64,000 nucleotides of DNA from Asticcacaulis sp. EMRT-3 (GCF_030027245.1 NZ_JASERT010000001.1:2348501-2412500); one strand, 5' to 3'. Positions 27,731 through 38,651 are shown, numbered from the stretch's first letter. Numbers and translations are program-made. The notes: a model not told the origin generated them from the sequence alone.

Positions 27731-29062
27731 GAAGTGGATCATCGCTGAGTTGTGCGATGGTTTCAAGGGTAATGTAGCGTCCGCGCTGAACCGCCCATTC
27801 GTCATTTTGTTCGAGCAGGATGGCGCCGACCAGTCTGGTGATGGCATCGTCGTTTGGGAAGATGCCCACGACATCGCAGCGACGCTTGATTTCGCCATTG
27901 AGCCGTTCAATGGGGTTGGTTGAGTGCAGCTTGATGCGGTGTTCCTTCGGGAAGGTCATATAGGCCAGGACATCGTGCTCAGTCTCGTCCATGATCGTGG
28001 CCAGCTTTGGCATTTTGGGCCTGAGCTGGTCGGCGACGTTTCGCCATTGGGTACTCGCCGTTTCCGCCGTCTCCTGGGCGAAGGCCGTGCCGATGAAGGC
28101 AGAGACGACGCGTCGCCCGCTCTTGCCGGCATGGGCGCAGACATTGCGCATGAAGTGAACACGGCAGCGCTGCCAGGTGGCGTTGAGAACCTTGGAGACG
28201 GCACCCTTGATCCCGATGTGGGCATCAGAGACCACAAGTTTGACACCACGCAGGCCCCGGCGTGTCAGGTTGCGCAGGAACTCTGCCCAGATCGGTTCGG
28301 CTTCCGAGGTGCCGACCTCCATGCCCAGCACTTCACGCCTGCCGTCGCTGTTGACGCCAACGCAGATGATGACGGCGACCGAGACGATACGGCCGCCCCG
28401 GCGCACCTTCAGATACGTAGCGTCAATCCAGATGTATGGCCATTCCCCTTCAATGGGGCGGTTCAGGAAAGCCTTCACACGGTCATCGATCTCTTCGCAC
28501 AGCCGACTGACCTGACTCTTGGAGATGCCGCTCATCCCCATCGCCTTGACCAGATCATCGACAGAGCGCGTCGAGATACCCTGAACGTAAGCCTCCTGGA
28601 TCACAGCCGTCAGTGCCTTCTCGGCCATGCGCCTGGGCTCCAGGAAACCCGGGAAGTAACTGCCTTTACGAAGCTTCGGGATCCGAAGCTCGACCGTGCC
28701 TGCGCGTGTTTCCCAGTCTCGGTCACGATAGCCGTTGCGCTGGACCAGCCGGTCGCCGGTTTTCTCATGGTAGCCGGCACCGGTCATGCCGCTCACTTCC
28801 AATGCCATCAAGCGTTCAGCCGTGAAGCTGATCATGTCGCGCAACAAATCGCTGTCTGAGGTCTTTTCAACAAGCCCTTTCAGGGCCATCATATCGTCGG
28901 TCATCGGTGTTCTTTCGTTCTGGAATGAGTGTCGCAACCCAAACCTATCCGAAAATCACTGATGACCAACCCGCTACGCTAAGGCTCGCTTTGCCCTTTT
29001 GAATGGGCAGCGAGCCATGCGCTACGCTCTTACCCAGTTACACCACTCGCTGGGACACGACC
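27635..29062. mobile_element. IS256-family insertion sequence, copy 1
   Basis: A 1428-bp element bounded by imperfect terminal inverted repeats GATCGTGCCCCAGGGCGTGG and the complement of the other end GGTCGTGTCCCAGCGAGTGG. It is flanked by a perfect 8-bp target duplication TCGTCGAG (27627-27634 and 29063-29070). It carries one transposase gene on the minus strand. Copy 2 at 30113 has the same length and differs at only about three positions seen by eye, so both are recent. Confidence 0.95.
27705..28904 (-). CDS. IS256-family (Mutator-type) transposase, copy 1
   Basis: A 399-residue DDE transposase. Seen: [11 protein letters not shown] (first Asp), [13 protein letters not shown] (second Asp), CRVHFMRN, and [13 protein letters not shown] (catalytic Glu), in the order and spacing of the Mutator superfamily. 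ATG at 28904 follows AAAGAA. Residue 321 region reads MDETEH, versus MDEAEH in copy 2. It appears intact and probably functional. Confidence 0.95.
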   Translation of the reverse strand: MTDDMMALKGLVEKTSDSDLLRDMISFTAERLMALEVSGMTGAGYHEKTGDRLVQRNGYRDRDWETRAGTVELRIPKLRKGSYFPGFLEPRRMAEKALTAVIQEAYVQGISTRSVDDLVKAMGMSGISKSQVSRLCEEIDDRVKAFLNRPIEGEWPYIWIDATYLKVRRGGRIVSVAVIICVGVNSDGRREVLGMEVGTSEAEPIWAEFLRNLTRRGLRGVKLVVSDAHIGIKGAVSKVLNATWQRCRVHFMRNVCAHAGKSGRRVVSAFIGTAFAQETAETASTQWRNVADQLRPKMPKLATIMDETEHDVLAYMTFPKEHRIKLHSTNPIERLNGEIKRRCDVVGIFPNDDAITRLVGAILLEQNDEWAVQRGRYITLETIAQLSDDPLLSMPAVAN

Positions 29063-29171
29063 TCGTCGAGGGCGTGGAATAAAAAAGCCGCCGTATGAAA
29101 TCGGCGTATCAGACTGCTGACAAACCCCTGGCGTAAGCCGGGGTTTTGTGATTCACCAGGCTATGCTCAAG

Positions 29172-29217
29172 AAACCCAGTGCTGAACAAACCGCAAACCC
29201 AGTGCTGAACAAACCGC
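29172..29217. repeat. 23-bp perfect tandem duplication
   Basis: Two adjacent copies of a 23-bp unit starting AAACCCAGTGCTGAACAAAC. It lies at the start of the IS1182-like frame; 23 is not a multiple of three, so the duplication shifts the frame, which then stops at TAG 29220. Confidence 0.85.
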
Positions 29218-29274
29218 CCTAGCAGTCTGTCGGATTGGGTTTGTTTGGATTGGGTTATGCACGTGCTATTGCTC

Positions 29275-29640
29275 TCAGATGGGCTTGAGAGCGGTCATTC
29301 GCTTGCAGTTGTACGCCAGGGCGAGCAGTGCCCATTCGCATTTGACCTTTTGCAGTCCACGCATTGAGAAGCGTCGGAAACCGAGGACGGATTTGATGAT
29401 GCCGAAGACGGGTTCGACGGTCTGCTTTCTGAGCTTGTACTTGGCTTTTGCGTCCTGGGTTTCCAGTTTTGCCTTCATGGCCAGCCTCCAGGGTTCGTTG
29501 ATGGCGCGTTGCGGCTTAGCGTCTGTCGGAGGCGGTCTAAAATCGTAGGGTCTTTGGGGCTGTGTTCTGGCAATGGCGACCAAAGCTTCAACCTTCATGG
29601 CCTCAATGGCGGTGAACCGCCCCGGATTTGCCGGAGGCCC
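29275..29640 (-). pseudogene. C-terminal fragment of an IS1182/IS5-like transposase
   Basis: About 120 codons ending in KYKLRKQTVEPVFGIIKSVL, then GFRRFSMRGLQKVKCEWALL and NCKRM, the C-terminal block of a DDE transposase with the catalytic Glu in VEPVFG. The catalytic Asp residues are missing, as is the N terminus. A terminal-repeat-like AGCAGTCTGTCGGA lies downstream at 29221. The fragment runs into the start of the IS3 element. Confidence 0.75.
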
Positions 29641-29662
29641 TAACTCGTGAGTAGATAGGGCT

Positions 29663-31540
<1,878 letters not shown>

Positions 31541-32258
31541 TAATGATCCGGCTCGACTGTCGGCGCGGGCGAAGCGTGATCTGGAACTCAAGCCGGAGGT
31601 CGCGCGTGTGTTTGCCGAGAACTACGAGGTCTATGGCGTCCGCAAGGTCTGGCGCCAGATGAATCGGGAGGGCTTTGACATTGCCCGATGCACGGTCGAG
31701 CGATTGATGCGCGGCCTCGGTCTGCAGGGTATAATCCGCGGAAAGCCTGTTCGTACAACGGTTTCCGATAAGGCGGCACCTTGCCCGCTGGACCATGTGA
31801 ACCGGCAATTCCGTGCACCGGCGCCCAACAGGCTCTGGGTATCGGATTTCACCTATGTCGCCACCTGGCAGGGCTTTGTGTATGTGGCATTTGTCATCGA
31901 CACCTACGCCCGCCGCATTGTCGGCTGGCGCGCCAGTCGTACGGCCCATGCCAGTTTCGTCCTCGATGCGCTGGAACAGGCGATCCATGATCGCAGGCCT
32001 GTTCATCGCGGCGGCCTGGTGCATCACTCAGACCGGGGCAGTCAGTATATTTCGATCAAGTATACTGAGCGTCTGGCTGAAGCGGGTATCGAACCATCGG
32101 TCGGAAGTGTTGGGGATTCCTACGACAACGCCCTGGCTGAAACCATCAACGGGCTTTACAAGGCCGAGGTCATTCATCGCAAAGGGCCGTGGCGCAACTT
32201 TGAAGCCGTTGAGTTTGCCACTGGACTTGCCCGGAAAAAGTGGAGAGCGAACTTCTAA
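31541..32258 (+). pseudogene. IS3-family transposase OrfB, 3' part
   Basis: Continues the OrfB split at 30112. It contains HTH_21-like NYEVYGVRKVWRQM, integrase core RLWVSDFTYVATWQGF, HHSDRGSQYISIKY and SVGDSYDNALAETINGLYK with the catalytic Glu. After VEFAT the normal ending is replaced by GLARKKWRANF and a stop, because a second IS3 element begins at about 32222. The gene is therefore broken twice. Confidence 0.88.
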
Positions 32259-33255
32259 AATTTGCTAGGAGTTTGATCCATGAAGGACGAGAAGAAAACA
32301 TTAGGCGGGCGTGGTCGCCATGCTGGTGTGACGCCGGAGTTCCGTGCTGAGGCTGTGCGTCTTGTTGAGACGAGTGGCCGATCTGTTGCCGCAATTGCAG
32401 AAGATCTGGGTATTGGAAAATCGACGCTGACGCGCTGGCTGACGCAACATCGGGAGGCCGATCTTTTGTCGGGGCCGCACTCAGACGTCAGCAAGGAGCT
32501 GGCGCGGCTTCGCAAAGAGAATGAGATTTTGCGCCAGGAGCGCGACCTTCTAAAAAAAGCAGCCGCCTTCTTCGCGCGGGAGACCACGAAATGATATTTC
32601 GGGTCATCGATGCGGAGAAGGCCACCGTTCCTGTCCGCCGCAGTTGCGCCCTGTTCGGCGTCAGCATGAGCGGCTTTTACGCCTGGAAGGGCCGTGCGCC
32701 CAGCCGTCGTCAGAAGGATGACCTGGTGCTTCTGGCGCATATCCGGTCGCAGTTCGCCACGTCGCATGAAACCTATGGCAGCCCGCGTATGACGGTCGAA
32801 TTGCAGGAAGACGGCGTCGAGGTCGGGCGCCATCGCGTTGCCCGTCTGATGCGCGACAACGGTTTGAAGGCCTTGCAGACAAGGCGTTATAAGAAAACGA
32901 CCGACAGCCATCATGGCGGGCCTGTGGCGCCCAATATTCTGGATCAGGACTTTGAGGCGTCAGCGCCTGACCAGAAATGGGGTGTCGATATCAGCTATAT
33001 CTGGACGGCGGAGGGTTGGCTTTACCTGGCGATCGTGCTCGATCTTTATTCCCGCCGGATTATCGGCTGGTCGGTCAGCGACCGGTTGAAGAAGGATCTT
33101 GCCCTCAATGCCCTGCAACGCGCCATCGCCATACGCAGACCGCCGCGTGGCGTTATTCACCACTCCGACCGCGGCAGCCAATATTGTTCCGAGGCCTACC
33201 AAAAGCTCTTGACGGGCCGAGGCTTTATCCTGTCCATGTCGGGCAAGGGCAACCC
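32222..33255. mobile_element. Second IS3-family element, right end missing
   Basis: The left end TGGACTTGCCCGGAAAAAGT looks like an IS3 terminal repeat (starts TG). orfA and most of orfB follow. The right end is lost near 33255, where the sequence passes into the tail of the IS1182-like transposase. No target duplication could be found. Confidence 0.7.
32280..32594 (+). CDS. IS3-family transposase OrfA (second element)
   Basis: A 104-residue protein with TPEFRAEAVRLVETSGRSVA, LGIGKSTLTRWLTQ (helix-turn-helix) and a heptad-like tail LARLRKENEILRQERDLLKK. Different from the OrfA at 29663. Overlaps orfB by 4 bases (ATGA). Confidence 0.92.
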   Translation: MKDEKKTLGGRGRHAGVTPEFRAEAVRLVETSGRSVAAIAEDLGIGKSTLTRWLTQHREADLLSGPHSDVSKELARLRKENEILRQERDLLKKAAAFFARETTK

Positions 33256-33361
33256 CGCTCTAAGCCGCGTCAAATGGCAGTGTCTGCTCGCCGCAACCGC
33301 CCAGAATATCAAGAAAATCGCCCTCATGATGGCCAATGAGCCAAGGCTGAGCGCCGCATAG
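32591..33361 (+). CDS. IS3-family OrfB, truncated and fused to an IS1182-like tail
   Basis: The frame starts MIFRVIDAEKATVPVRRSCA and keeps ISYIWTAEGWLYLAIVLDLY (first Asp, as DISYIW) and HHSDRGSQYCSEAY (second Asp). After MSGKGN it should go on to YDNS..E; instead it reads PALSRVKWQCLLAATAQNIK to the stop. The catalytic Glu is missing, so the product should be inactive. The tail resembles IS1182-type transposase C termini. Effectively a pseudogene. Confidence 0.85.
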   Translation: MIFRVIDAEKATVPVRRSCALFGVSMSGFYAWKGRAPSRRQKDDLVLLAHIRSQFATSHETYGSPRMTVELQEDGVEVGRHRVARLMRDNGLKALQTRRYKKTTDSHHGGPVAPNILDQDFEASAPDQKWGVDISYIWTAEGWLYLAIVLDLYSRRIIGWSVSDRLKKDLALNALQRAIAIRRPPRGVIHHSDRGSQYCSEAYQKLLTGRGFILSMSGKGNPALSRVKWQCLLAATAQNIKKIALMMANEPRLSAA

Positions 33362-33454
33362 ATCGCGCAAACCAATTTGCCCGCCCAAACATCTTACGAA
33401 TGGGGCCCGCAAAACAAAACCCCGCCAAATATGACGGGGTTTGTCAGCAGTCTG

Positions 33455-33482
33455 AATGGCCATCGGTCACCCGATGGCCATT
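33455..33482. terminator. 12-bp stem-loop beside the IS island
   Basis: AATGGCCATCGG TCAC CCGATGGCCATT. It lies 20 bases after the stop of the FYDLN-type gene (minus strand) and starts at the very base where the IS1182-like right repeat ends. It was probably that gene's terminator; the T tract, if any, is now replaced by the IS end. Confidence 0.6.
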
Positions 33483-33501
33483 GTGCATTTTGTCGGCGAT
33501 T

Positions 33502-34008
33502 TTAAACGATGTCTTCGTCGTCATCCTTGCCGGGCAGGTCTATGTCTTCATCAAAATCGTCGTCGTCGTCTTCGAGGAAGGGCACGTCGTCGCCATCATC
33601 GTCGTCGCCAATATCGGCGTCCTCGATTTCCATATCGACCGTATCGGGCGCATTGACACGGGCCGGATCGGCAGGGTCGAGATCCTCGTCCTCATCAACC
33701 AGCAACGGATCGTCGGTCACCACTTCGTCGATTTCGGGTGCCGTGACTTCGGGCTCTTCGTCATCGTCGTCCTCATCGCCGGGGGTCTTGCCCTTGGCCT
33801 TGGTCTTGGCCAGCTCTTCGCCATCCTCGTCCGTATCTTCGTAATCCGGCTCGACCGGGCGGGCGCGCGAACGGCGGGTGCGCACGACCTCTTCCTGATC
33901 GAATTCGAAATCGCAGCGCGGGCAATGCGCCGGATGCTTGCCGAGATCATAGAATTTCGCCGTGCAGTTCGGGCAAACTTGTTTGGTACCTAAGGCAGGA
34001 TCAGCCAC
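33502..34008 (-). CDS. FYDLN-acid domain protein (TIGR02300 type)
   Basis: A 168-residue alphaproteobacterial protein. The N-terminal 45 residues hold a zinc-ribbon-like pair, VCPNCTAKFYDLGKHPAHCPRCDFEF, then about 100 residues rich in Asp and Glu ending in DDDEDIV. Function unknown; the CxxC pairs suggest metal binding and the tail a DNA or RNA mimic or chaperone-like role. GTG at 34008 is chosen over the longer frame (GTG 34062) because AAGGA lies 7 bases upstream and the product then starts ADPALGTKQVCPNC as homologues do. Divergent from aroA. Confidence 0.85.
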   Translation of the reverse strand: MADPALGTKQVCPNCTAKFYDLGKHPAHCPRCDFEFDQEEVVRTRRSRARPVEPDYEDTDEDGEELAKTKAKGKTPGDEDDDDEEPEVTAPEIDEVVTDDPLLVDEDEDLDPADPARVNAPDTVDMEIEDADIGDDDDGDDVPFLEDDDDDFDEDIDLPGKDDDEDIV

Positions 34009-34081
34009 GGGACGTCCTTCTTTCAGTCTGGAAATTTTCTGTTGCTTTGGCTCCCCTGCCACTAGATAAGCCTCCTGTCAA

Positions 34082-34112
34082 AGCCCCTTTTGCGGGGGCT
34101 GTTTATTTTTTG
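34082..34112 (+). terminator. Terminator-like hairpin in the aroA leader
   Basis: AGCCCC..GGGGCT stem followed by GTTTATTTTTTG, ending 21 bases before the aroA start. There is no gene upstream on this strand to terminate other than the IS island, so it could attenuate aroA. Confidence 0.55.
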
Positions 34113-34133
34113 CTCAAAAACCGAGACTTTCCC

Positions 34134-35396
34134 GTGCCCAATCAAACAAATGCGGTGAGACTTGTGCCCGTTCGGACACGGATCGCCGGAAAAATCGCCC
34201 TGCCCGGCTCGAAGTCGATCACCAACCGCATCCTGCTGATCGCCGCCCTCGCCGAAGGCACGAGCCATATCAGCGGCGCGCTCAAAAGCGACGACACCAC
34301 CTATATGGCGCAGGCCCTGCGCCAGCTCGGCGTCACGGTCACGCAAAGCGGCGAAAGCGATTTTACGGTGGTGAGCACAGGCACGCTTAAGCCTTCGCCA
34401 GAGCCATTGTTTCTTGGCAATGCCGGAACCGCCGTGCGCTTCCTCACCGCCGCCGCCGCCCATATGGATGGCACCACCGTGCTGACCGGCGACGCGCATA
34501 TGCAGAAACGGCCAATCGCGCCTTTGGTGGAGGCGCTGAACGCGGCGGGCGTGACGGCCGCGGCCCCCACAGGCTGTCCGCCGGTGACGGTGACGAGCAA
34601 GGGCGGCTTTTCCAGGCGCGCCGTTTCTGTCGATGCCAGCCTGTCGAGCCAGTATGTCTCGGCCCTGATGATGGCCGCCACCAGGGGCGATGCGCCCTTT
34701 CGTTTAAGCGTCCGTGGCGGTGACATCGGCGCGCGCGGCTATATCGATATTACGCTGGCCTGTATGCGCGCCTTCGGGGCCGAAATCACCCAGACCGAGG
34801 CCCTGGGCTGGGAAATTGCCAACACGCCTTATGCGGCGCGCGACTACCGGGTGGAACCCGACGCCAGCGCCGCCACCTATCCGTGGGGCATCAATGCCTT
34901 GCTGGGTGCAGACATCGACATCGGCATCGCCCCCGAAGCCATGATGCAGCCCGACGCCAAAGCCTATGACTATATAAAGCAATTCCCCAACCTGCCGCCC
35001 GTGATCGATGGCAGCCAGATGCAGGACGCCATCCCCACCATCGCTGTGCTGGCCGCGTTTAACCATCATCCCGTCCGCTTCGTCGGTATCGCCAACCTGC
35101 GCGTCAAGGAATGCGACCGCATCAATGCCGTGGCCACCGAACTGAACCGCATCCAGCCCGGTCTGGCGCAGGAAATCGGCGATGATCTGCTCATTACGCC
35201 CGACCGCAGCCTGATGGGTCGCAAGGTTGAGGCCGACATCCACACCTATCATGACCACCGCATCGCTATGGCCTTCGCACTGGCCGCGCTGGTCATCGAT
35301 GGCCTGCGCATTCTCGATCCCGGCTGCACGGCCAAGACCTGGCCCGGCTACTGGCGCGATCTGCAAAGCGTCGGCGTAGAGATGCGTTTTGATTGA
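34134..35396 (+). CDS. aroA: 3-phosphoshikimate 1-carboxyvinyltransferase (EPSP synthase)
   Basis: A 420-residue enzyme joining shikimate-3-phosphate and phosphoenolpyruvate in aromatic amino acid synthesis. Seen: LPGSKSITNRILLIAALAEG, LGNAGTAVRFLTAA (PEP loop), SSQYVSALMMA, DGSQMQDAIPTIAVLAAF (catalytic Asp) and RVKECDRI. GTG at 34134 is chosen for length; the frame extends to 34047 without similarity and the ribosome site is weak. Heads the aroA-cmk-rpsA group, here split by a toxin-antitoxin pair. Confidence 0.95.
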   Translation: MPNQTNAVRLVPVRTRIAGKIALPGSKSITNRILLIAALAEGTSHISGALKSDDTTYMAQALRQLGVTVTQSGESDFTVVSTGTLKPSPEPLFLGNAGTAVRFLTAAAAHMDGTTVLTGDAHMQKRPIAPLVEALNAAGVTAAAPTGCPPVTVTSKGGFSRRAVSVDASLSSQYVSALMMAATRGDAPFRLSVRGGDIGARGYIDITLACMRAFGAEITQTEALGWEIANTPYAARDYRVEPDASAATYPWGINALLGADIDIGIAPEAMMQPDAKAYDYIKQFPNLPPVIDGSQMQDAIPTIAVLAAFNHHPVRFVGIANLRVKECDRINAVATELNRIQPGLAQEIGDDLLITPDRSLMGRKVEADIHTYHDHRIAMAFALAALVIDGLRILDPGCTAKTWPGYWRDLQSVGVEMRFD

Positions 35397-35411
35397 ATTT
35401 GCCCGTCATTC

Positions 35412-35443
35412 ATGGTATATATGACCATAGACTGTGACTATGG
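35412..35443 (+). promoter_or_regulatory. Overlapping inverted repeats upstream of the antitoxin
   Basis: ATGGT(35412)..ACCAT(35428) and CCATAG(35425)..CTATGG(35443) overlap, ending 9 bases before the antitoxin ATG. This layout is typical of an operator bound by a Phd/YefM antitoxin for autorepression. Confidence 0.65.
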
Positions 35444-35452
35444 ACAAAAATC

Positions 35453-35683
35453 ATGGATGACGCTTCAATCGGTGCCGGCGATTTTAAAGCCAAATGCCTG
35501 AAATTGCTGGATGAGGTGGCGGAAACACGCCGACCTCTTATCATTACCAAGCACGGCAAGCCTGTGGCGCGGCTCGTGCCCATGCCGCCGAAGAAAAGCC
35601 TTTTCGGCTTAATGGCGGGTAGTGTTGTCTATGAGGGCGATATTATCTCGCCCATAGACGTGGAATGGGATGCAAATAAATGA
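35453..35683 (+). CDS. Phd/YefM-type antitoxin
   Basis: A 76-residue protein: GAGDFKAKCLKLLDEVAETR forms the Phd-type DNA-binding N terminus and PLIITKHGKPVARLVPMPP the second strand, followed by a short C-terminal toxin-binding part. It would neutralise the PIN toxin next door and repress the pair through the inverted repeats upstream. Stop and toxin start overlap (ATGA). Confidence 0.9.
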   Translation: MDDASIGAGDFKAKCLKLLDEVAETRRPLIITKHGKPVARLVPMPPKKSLFGLMAGSVVYEGDIISPIDVEWDANK

Positions 35684-36099
35684 GTCTTGTCCTGCTGGAC
35701 ACGCACGTCCTGATCTGGACCGTCACTCAGTCACACCGTATTGGCCCGCAAACACAAGCCCTGCTTGAGCGCGCATCGGTCCATAGTGAGGTCTGCATTT
35801 CGGCCATCACCATTTGGGAAATCGCCATGCTGGAATCGAAAGCGCGCCTCAATCTGGATCGGGATGCGGAAAAATGGCTTGAGACTATCTTCGAGCAAGG
35901 CGGTCTTTCGCTCATTCCTCTCGCACCCGCAATCTCCTTTGATAGCACAAGGCTTCCAGGGAATTTTCACAATGATCCCTCTGACCGACTGATCGTTGCA
36001 ACGGCACGTTATCTTAACGCGCACCTTATTACTGAGGACGCAGCCATTCTGGCCTATGCGCGTCAGGGTCATGTCAAAGCTGTGAGTCCAAGCCTGTGA
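35680..36099 (+). CDS. PIN-domain (VapC-type) ribonuclease toxin
   Basis: A 139-residue PIN domain. The acidic metal-binding residues are D7 (LLDTHV), E47 (SAITIWEIAM), D99/D102 (HNDPSDRLIVATA) and D120 (LITEDAAIL). VapC toxins cleave tRNAs or rRNA to halt translation. Pairing with a Phd-type antitoxin is common in this PIN subgroup. Its TGA overlaps the GTG start of cmk, an unusual link between a toxin and an essential gene. Confidence 0.92.
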   Translation: MSLVLLDTHVLIWTVTQSHRIGPQTQALLERASVHSEVCISAITIWEIAMLESKARLNLDRDAEKWLETIFEQGGLSLIPLAPAISFDSTRLPGNFHNDPSDRLIVATARYLNAHLITEDAAILAYARQGHVKAVSPSL

Positions 36100-36710
36100 A
36101 TTCCCCCCTCATCATCGCCTTTGATGGCCCCGCCGCTTCGGGCAAGGGCACTTTGGCCGCGGCAATCGCCGCCGATTACGGCCTGCCGTGCCTCGATACG
36201 GGGCTTTTGTATCGCGCCGTCGGCCATATCGCCCAGACGAAAAACATCGACCCGGCCCTTGCCGCCGCCCATATCGACGCTGACCTGCTGGCCGATGCGG
36301 TTTTGCGCGGTCGCCACGCTGGTGAGCTGGCATCAAGAGTGGCCGCCATCCCCGAAGTGCGCGCCGCCCTTTGGCAGTATCAGGTCGATTTCGCCCGTCA
36401 GCCGGGCGGGGCGGTGCTGGATGGCCGCGACATCGGCACGGTGATCGCGCCCGATGCGCCGGTCAAACTGTTCGTCACCGCAGCACCTGAGGTGCGCGCC
36501 GCGCGGCGCTGGAAGCAGTTGGTTCAGGCCAATCCGGCGCTGACGCTCGACGAGGTTCTCGAAGATATTCGCATCCGTGACGCGCGTGATTCGTCGCGGT
36601 CAAGCGCGCCTTTGGAAAAAGCCGCCGACGCGCTCTTGCTAGATACGACCGACTTGGGTATAGAAGCGGCCATCGCAACTGCGCGATCCCTTGTGAAAAG
36701 CCGTTTGTAA
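36096..36710 (+). CDS. cmk: Cytidylate kinase
   Basis: A 204-residue CMP/dCMP kinase: P-loop FDGPAASGKGTLA, GRDIGTVIAPDAPVKLFVTA and the lid/NMP region RDARDSSRSSAPL. GTG 36096 overlaps the toxin stop (GTGA) and no separate ribosome site is evident, so translation is probably coupled to the toxin. No other start upstream of the P-loop fits. A TAACGCGCCA/TGGCGCGTTA hairpin (36708-36740) overlaps the stop codon. Confidence 0.95.
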   Translation: MNSPLIIAFDGPAASGKGTLAAAIAADYGLPCLDTGLLYRAVGHIAQTKNIDPALAAAHIDADLLADAVLRGRHAGELASRVAAIPEVRAALWQYQVDFARQPGGAVLDGRDIGTVIAPDAPVKLFVTAAPEVRAARRWKQLVQANPALTLDEVLEDIRIRDARDSSRSSAPLEKAADALLLDTTDLGIEAAIATARSLVKSRL

Positions 36711-36962
36711 CGCGCCAAAAAATTCCAGAATGGCGCGTTAAATCCCAACATCGGCTGTTTGAGGCAGCACACGAGACGCCAGCGGAGCCGTTTTACGGCT
36801 TGCAGTTTACAATTTGGGGCCCGCCTTTATGGCTGCCTCCCAATCCAACCCAACTTTACAAAGTCGCACCCCCGCGCCCTTTCCCCGTCTGCGTCACGGC
36901 CTCACTGCCGTTTTCGGGATCATGAAAGCCGGGACACGCGCCAACCCGAAACAAGAATGCTT

Positions 36963-38651
36963 ATGAGCGATTATAATCCTTCCCGCGACGATTTCGCCGC
37001 CCTGCTCGATGAATCGATGCATGGCCGCGACATGCTCGAGGGTCAGGTCATTCACGGCCTCGTCGTCGCCGTTGAAAAAGATTATGTCATGGTCGATGTC
37101 GGTCTGAAGACCGAAGGCCGTATCTCGACCAAGGAATTCGGTGCCGAGGGCGCCAATCTCAAGGTCGGCGACAATGTCGAAGTCTATCTTGAGCGCGTCG
37201 AAAACGCGATGGGCGAAGCGGTCATCAGCCGCGACAAGGCCCGCCGCGAGGAAGCCTGGACGCGCCTCGAAGCCATCTTCAACAAGGGCGAGCCCGTCAT
37301 GGGCACCATCGTCGGCCGCGTCAAGGGCGGCTTCACCGTCGATATGGACGGCGCTTCCGGCTTCCTGCCCGGTTCGCAGGTCGATATTCGTCCGGTGCGC
37401 GATGTCGCGCCGCTGATGGGTAAGGAACAGCCTTTCGCCATCCTGAAAATGGACCGTCCGCGCGGCAATATCGTTGTGTCGCGCCGCGCCATCCTCGAAG
37501 AAGCCCGCGCCGAACAGCGCACCGAACTGGTGGGCCAACTGGCCGAGGGTGAAATCCGCGATGGTATCGTCAAGAACATCACCGATTACGGCGCCTTCGT
37601 CGATCTCGGCGGCATTGACGGCCTGCTGCACGTTACCGACATGTCGTGGAAGCGCGTGTCGCATCCGTCGCAGGTGCTCAATGTCGGCGACAGCGTCAAG
37701 GTTCAGATCATCAAGATCAACCCCGATACGCAGCGTATCTCGCTCGGCATGAAGCAGTTGCAGTCCGATCCGTGGGAAAATGTCGACGTCAAATATCCGG
37801 TCGGCGGCAAGTTCTCCGGTCGCATCACCAACATCACCGACTATGGCGCTTTCGTCGAGCTGGAATCGGGCGTCGAAGGCCTGGTGCACGTTTCGGAAAT
37901 GTCGTGGACCAAGAAGAACGTCCATCCGGGCAAGATCGTCTCGACCTCGCAAGAGGTTGAGGTTGTCGTGCTCGAAGTCGATGCCGCCAAGCGCCGCGTT
38001 TCGCTCGGCCTCAAGCAGGCCCAGGAAAATCCGTGGGATGCTTTCTTAAGCGCCCATCCGGTCGGCTCCACCATCGAAGGCGAAGTCAAGAACGCCACCG
38101 AATTCGGCCTGTTCATCGGCTTCGAAAACGACATCGACGGCATGGTTCACCTGTCGGATCTCGACTGGAACCTGCCCGGCGAAGAAGCCATCGCCAAGTA
38201 CAAGAAGGGCGACATCGTCAAGACGAAGCTGCTCGATGTGGATGTTGAAAAAGAGCGTATCTCGCTCGGCATCAAGCAACTGGGCTCCGATCCGATGACC
38301 GGCGATACCTTCCGCAAGGGCCAGACCGTCACCGTCACTGTATCCGAAGTCACGACCGGCGGCATCGAAGTGCGCTTCGGCGACGACGATGCGCCTATGT
38401 CAGCCTTCGTGCGCAAGTCCGACCTGTCGCGCGACCGTAACGAGCAGCGCGTTGAGCGCTTCGCTGTCGGCGACCGCATCGACGCCCAGGTGACCAATAT
38501 CGACAAAGCGGCCCGCAAGGTCTCCGTGTCGATCAAGGCGCTGGAAATGTCGGCGGAAAAAGAAGCGATCGAGCAATATGGTTCGCAGGATTCGGGCGCT
38601 TCGCTCGGTGACATCCTGGGTGCCGCCCTGCGCGACAAGGCCGGTTCTTAA
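36963..38651 (+). CDS. rpsA: 30S ribosomal protein S1
   Basis: A 562-residue protein with six S1 RNA-binding repeats, for example GIVKNITDYGAFVDLGGIDG and GRITNITDYGAFVELESGVE, each followed by a HVSEMSW or HVTDMSW type strand and a RISLGMKQL type ending. It unfolds and docks mRNA on the 30S subunit. ATG 36963 is chosen; ATG 36957 in the same frame is 2 codons earlier. The 252 bases after cmk hold the hairpin noted there and nothing else recognisable. Confidence 0.97.
   Translation: MSDYNPSRDDFAALLDESMHGRDMLEGQVIHGLVVAVEKDYVMVDVGLKTEGRISTKEFGAEGANLKVGDNVEVYLERVENAMGEAVISRDKARREEAWTRLEAIFNKGEPVMGTIVGRVKGGFTVDMDGASGFLPGSQVDIRPVRDVAPLMGKEQPFAILKMDRPRGNIVVSRRAILEEARAEQRTELVGQLAEGEIRDGIVKNITDYGAFVDLGGIDGLLHVTDMSWKRVSHPSQVLNVGDSVKVQIIKINPDTQRISLGMKQLQSDPWENVDVKYPVGGKFSGRITNITDYGAFVELESGVEGLVHVSEMSWTKKNVHPGKIVSTSQEVEVVVLEVDAAKRRVSLGLKQAQENPWDAFLSAHPVGSTIEGEVKNATEFGLFIGFENDIDGMVHLSDLDWNLPGEEAIAKYKKGDIVKTKLLDVDVEKERISLGIKQLGSDPMTGDTFRKGQTVTVTVSEVTTGGIEVRFGDDDAPMSAFVRKSDLSRDRNEQRVERFAVGDRIDAQVTNIDKAARKVSVSIKALEMSAEKEAIEQYGSQDSGASLGDILGAALRDKAGS

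Noticed and set aside
27924..28859. A 311-codon plus-strand frame inside IS256 copy 1 (and its twin at 30402)
   Set aside because: It is antisense to the transposase, repeated only because the element is repeated, and shows no protein motifs.
29172..29217. The 23-bp tandem repeat as a plasmid iteron or CRISPR remnant
   Set aside because: Only two head-to-tail copies with no spacer, lying at the start of an IS transposase frame; a simple duplication explains it.
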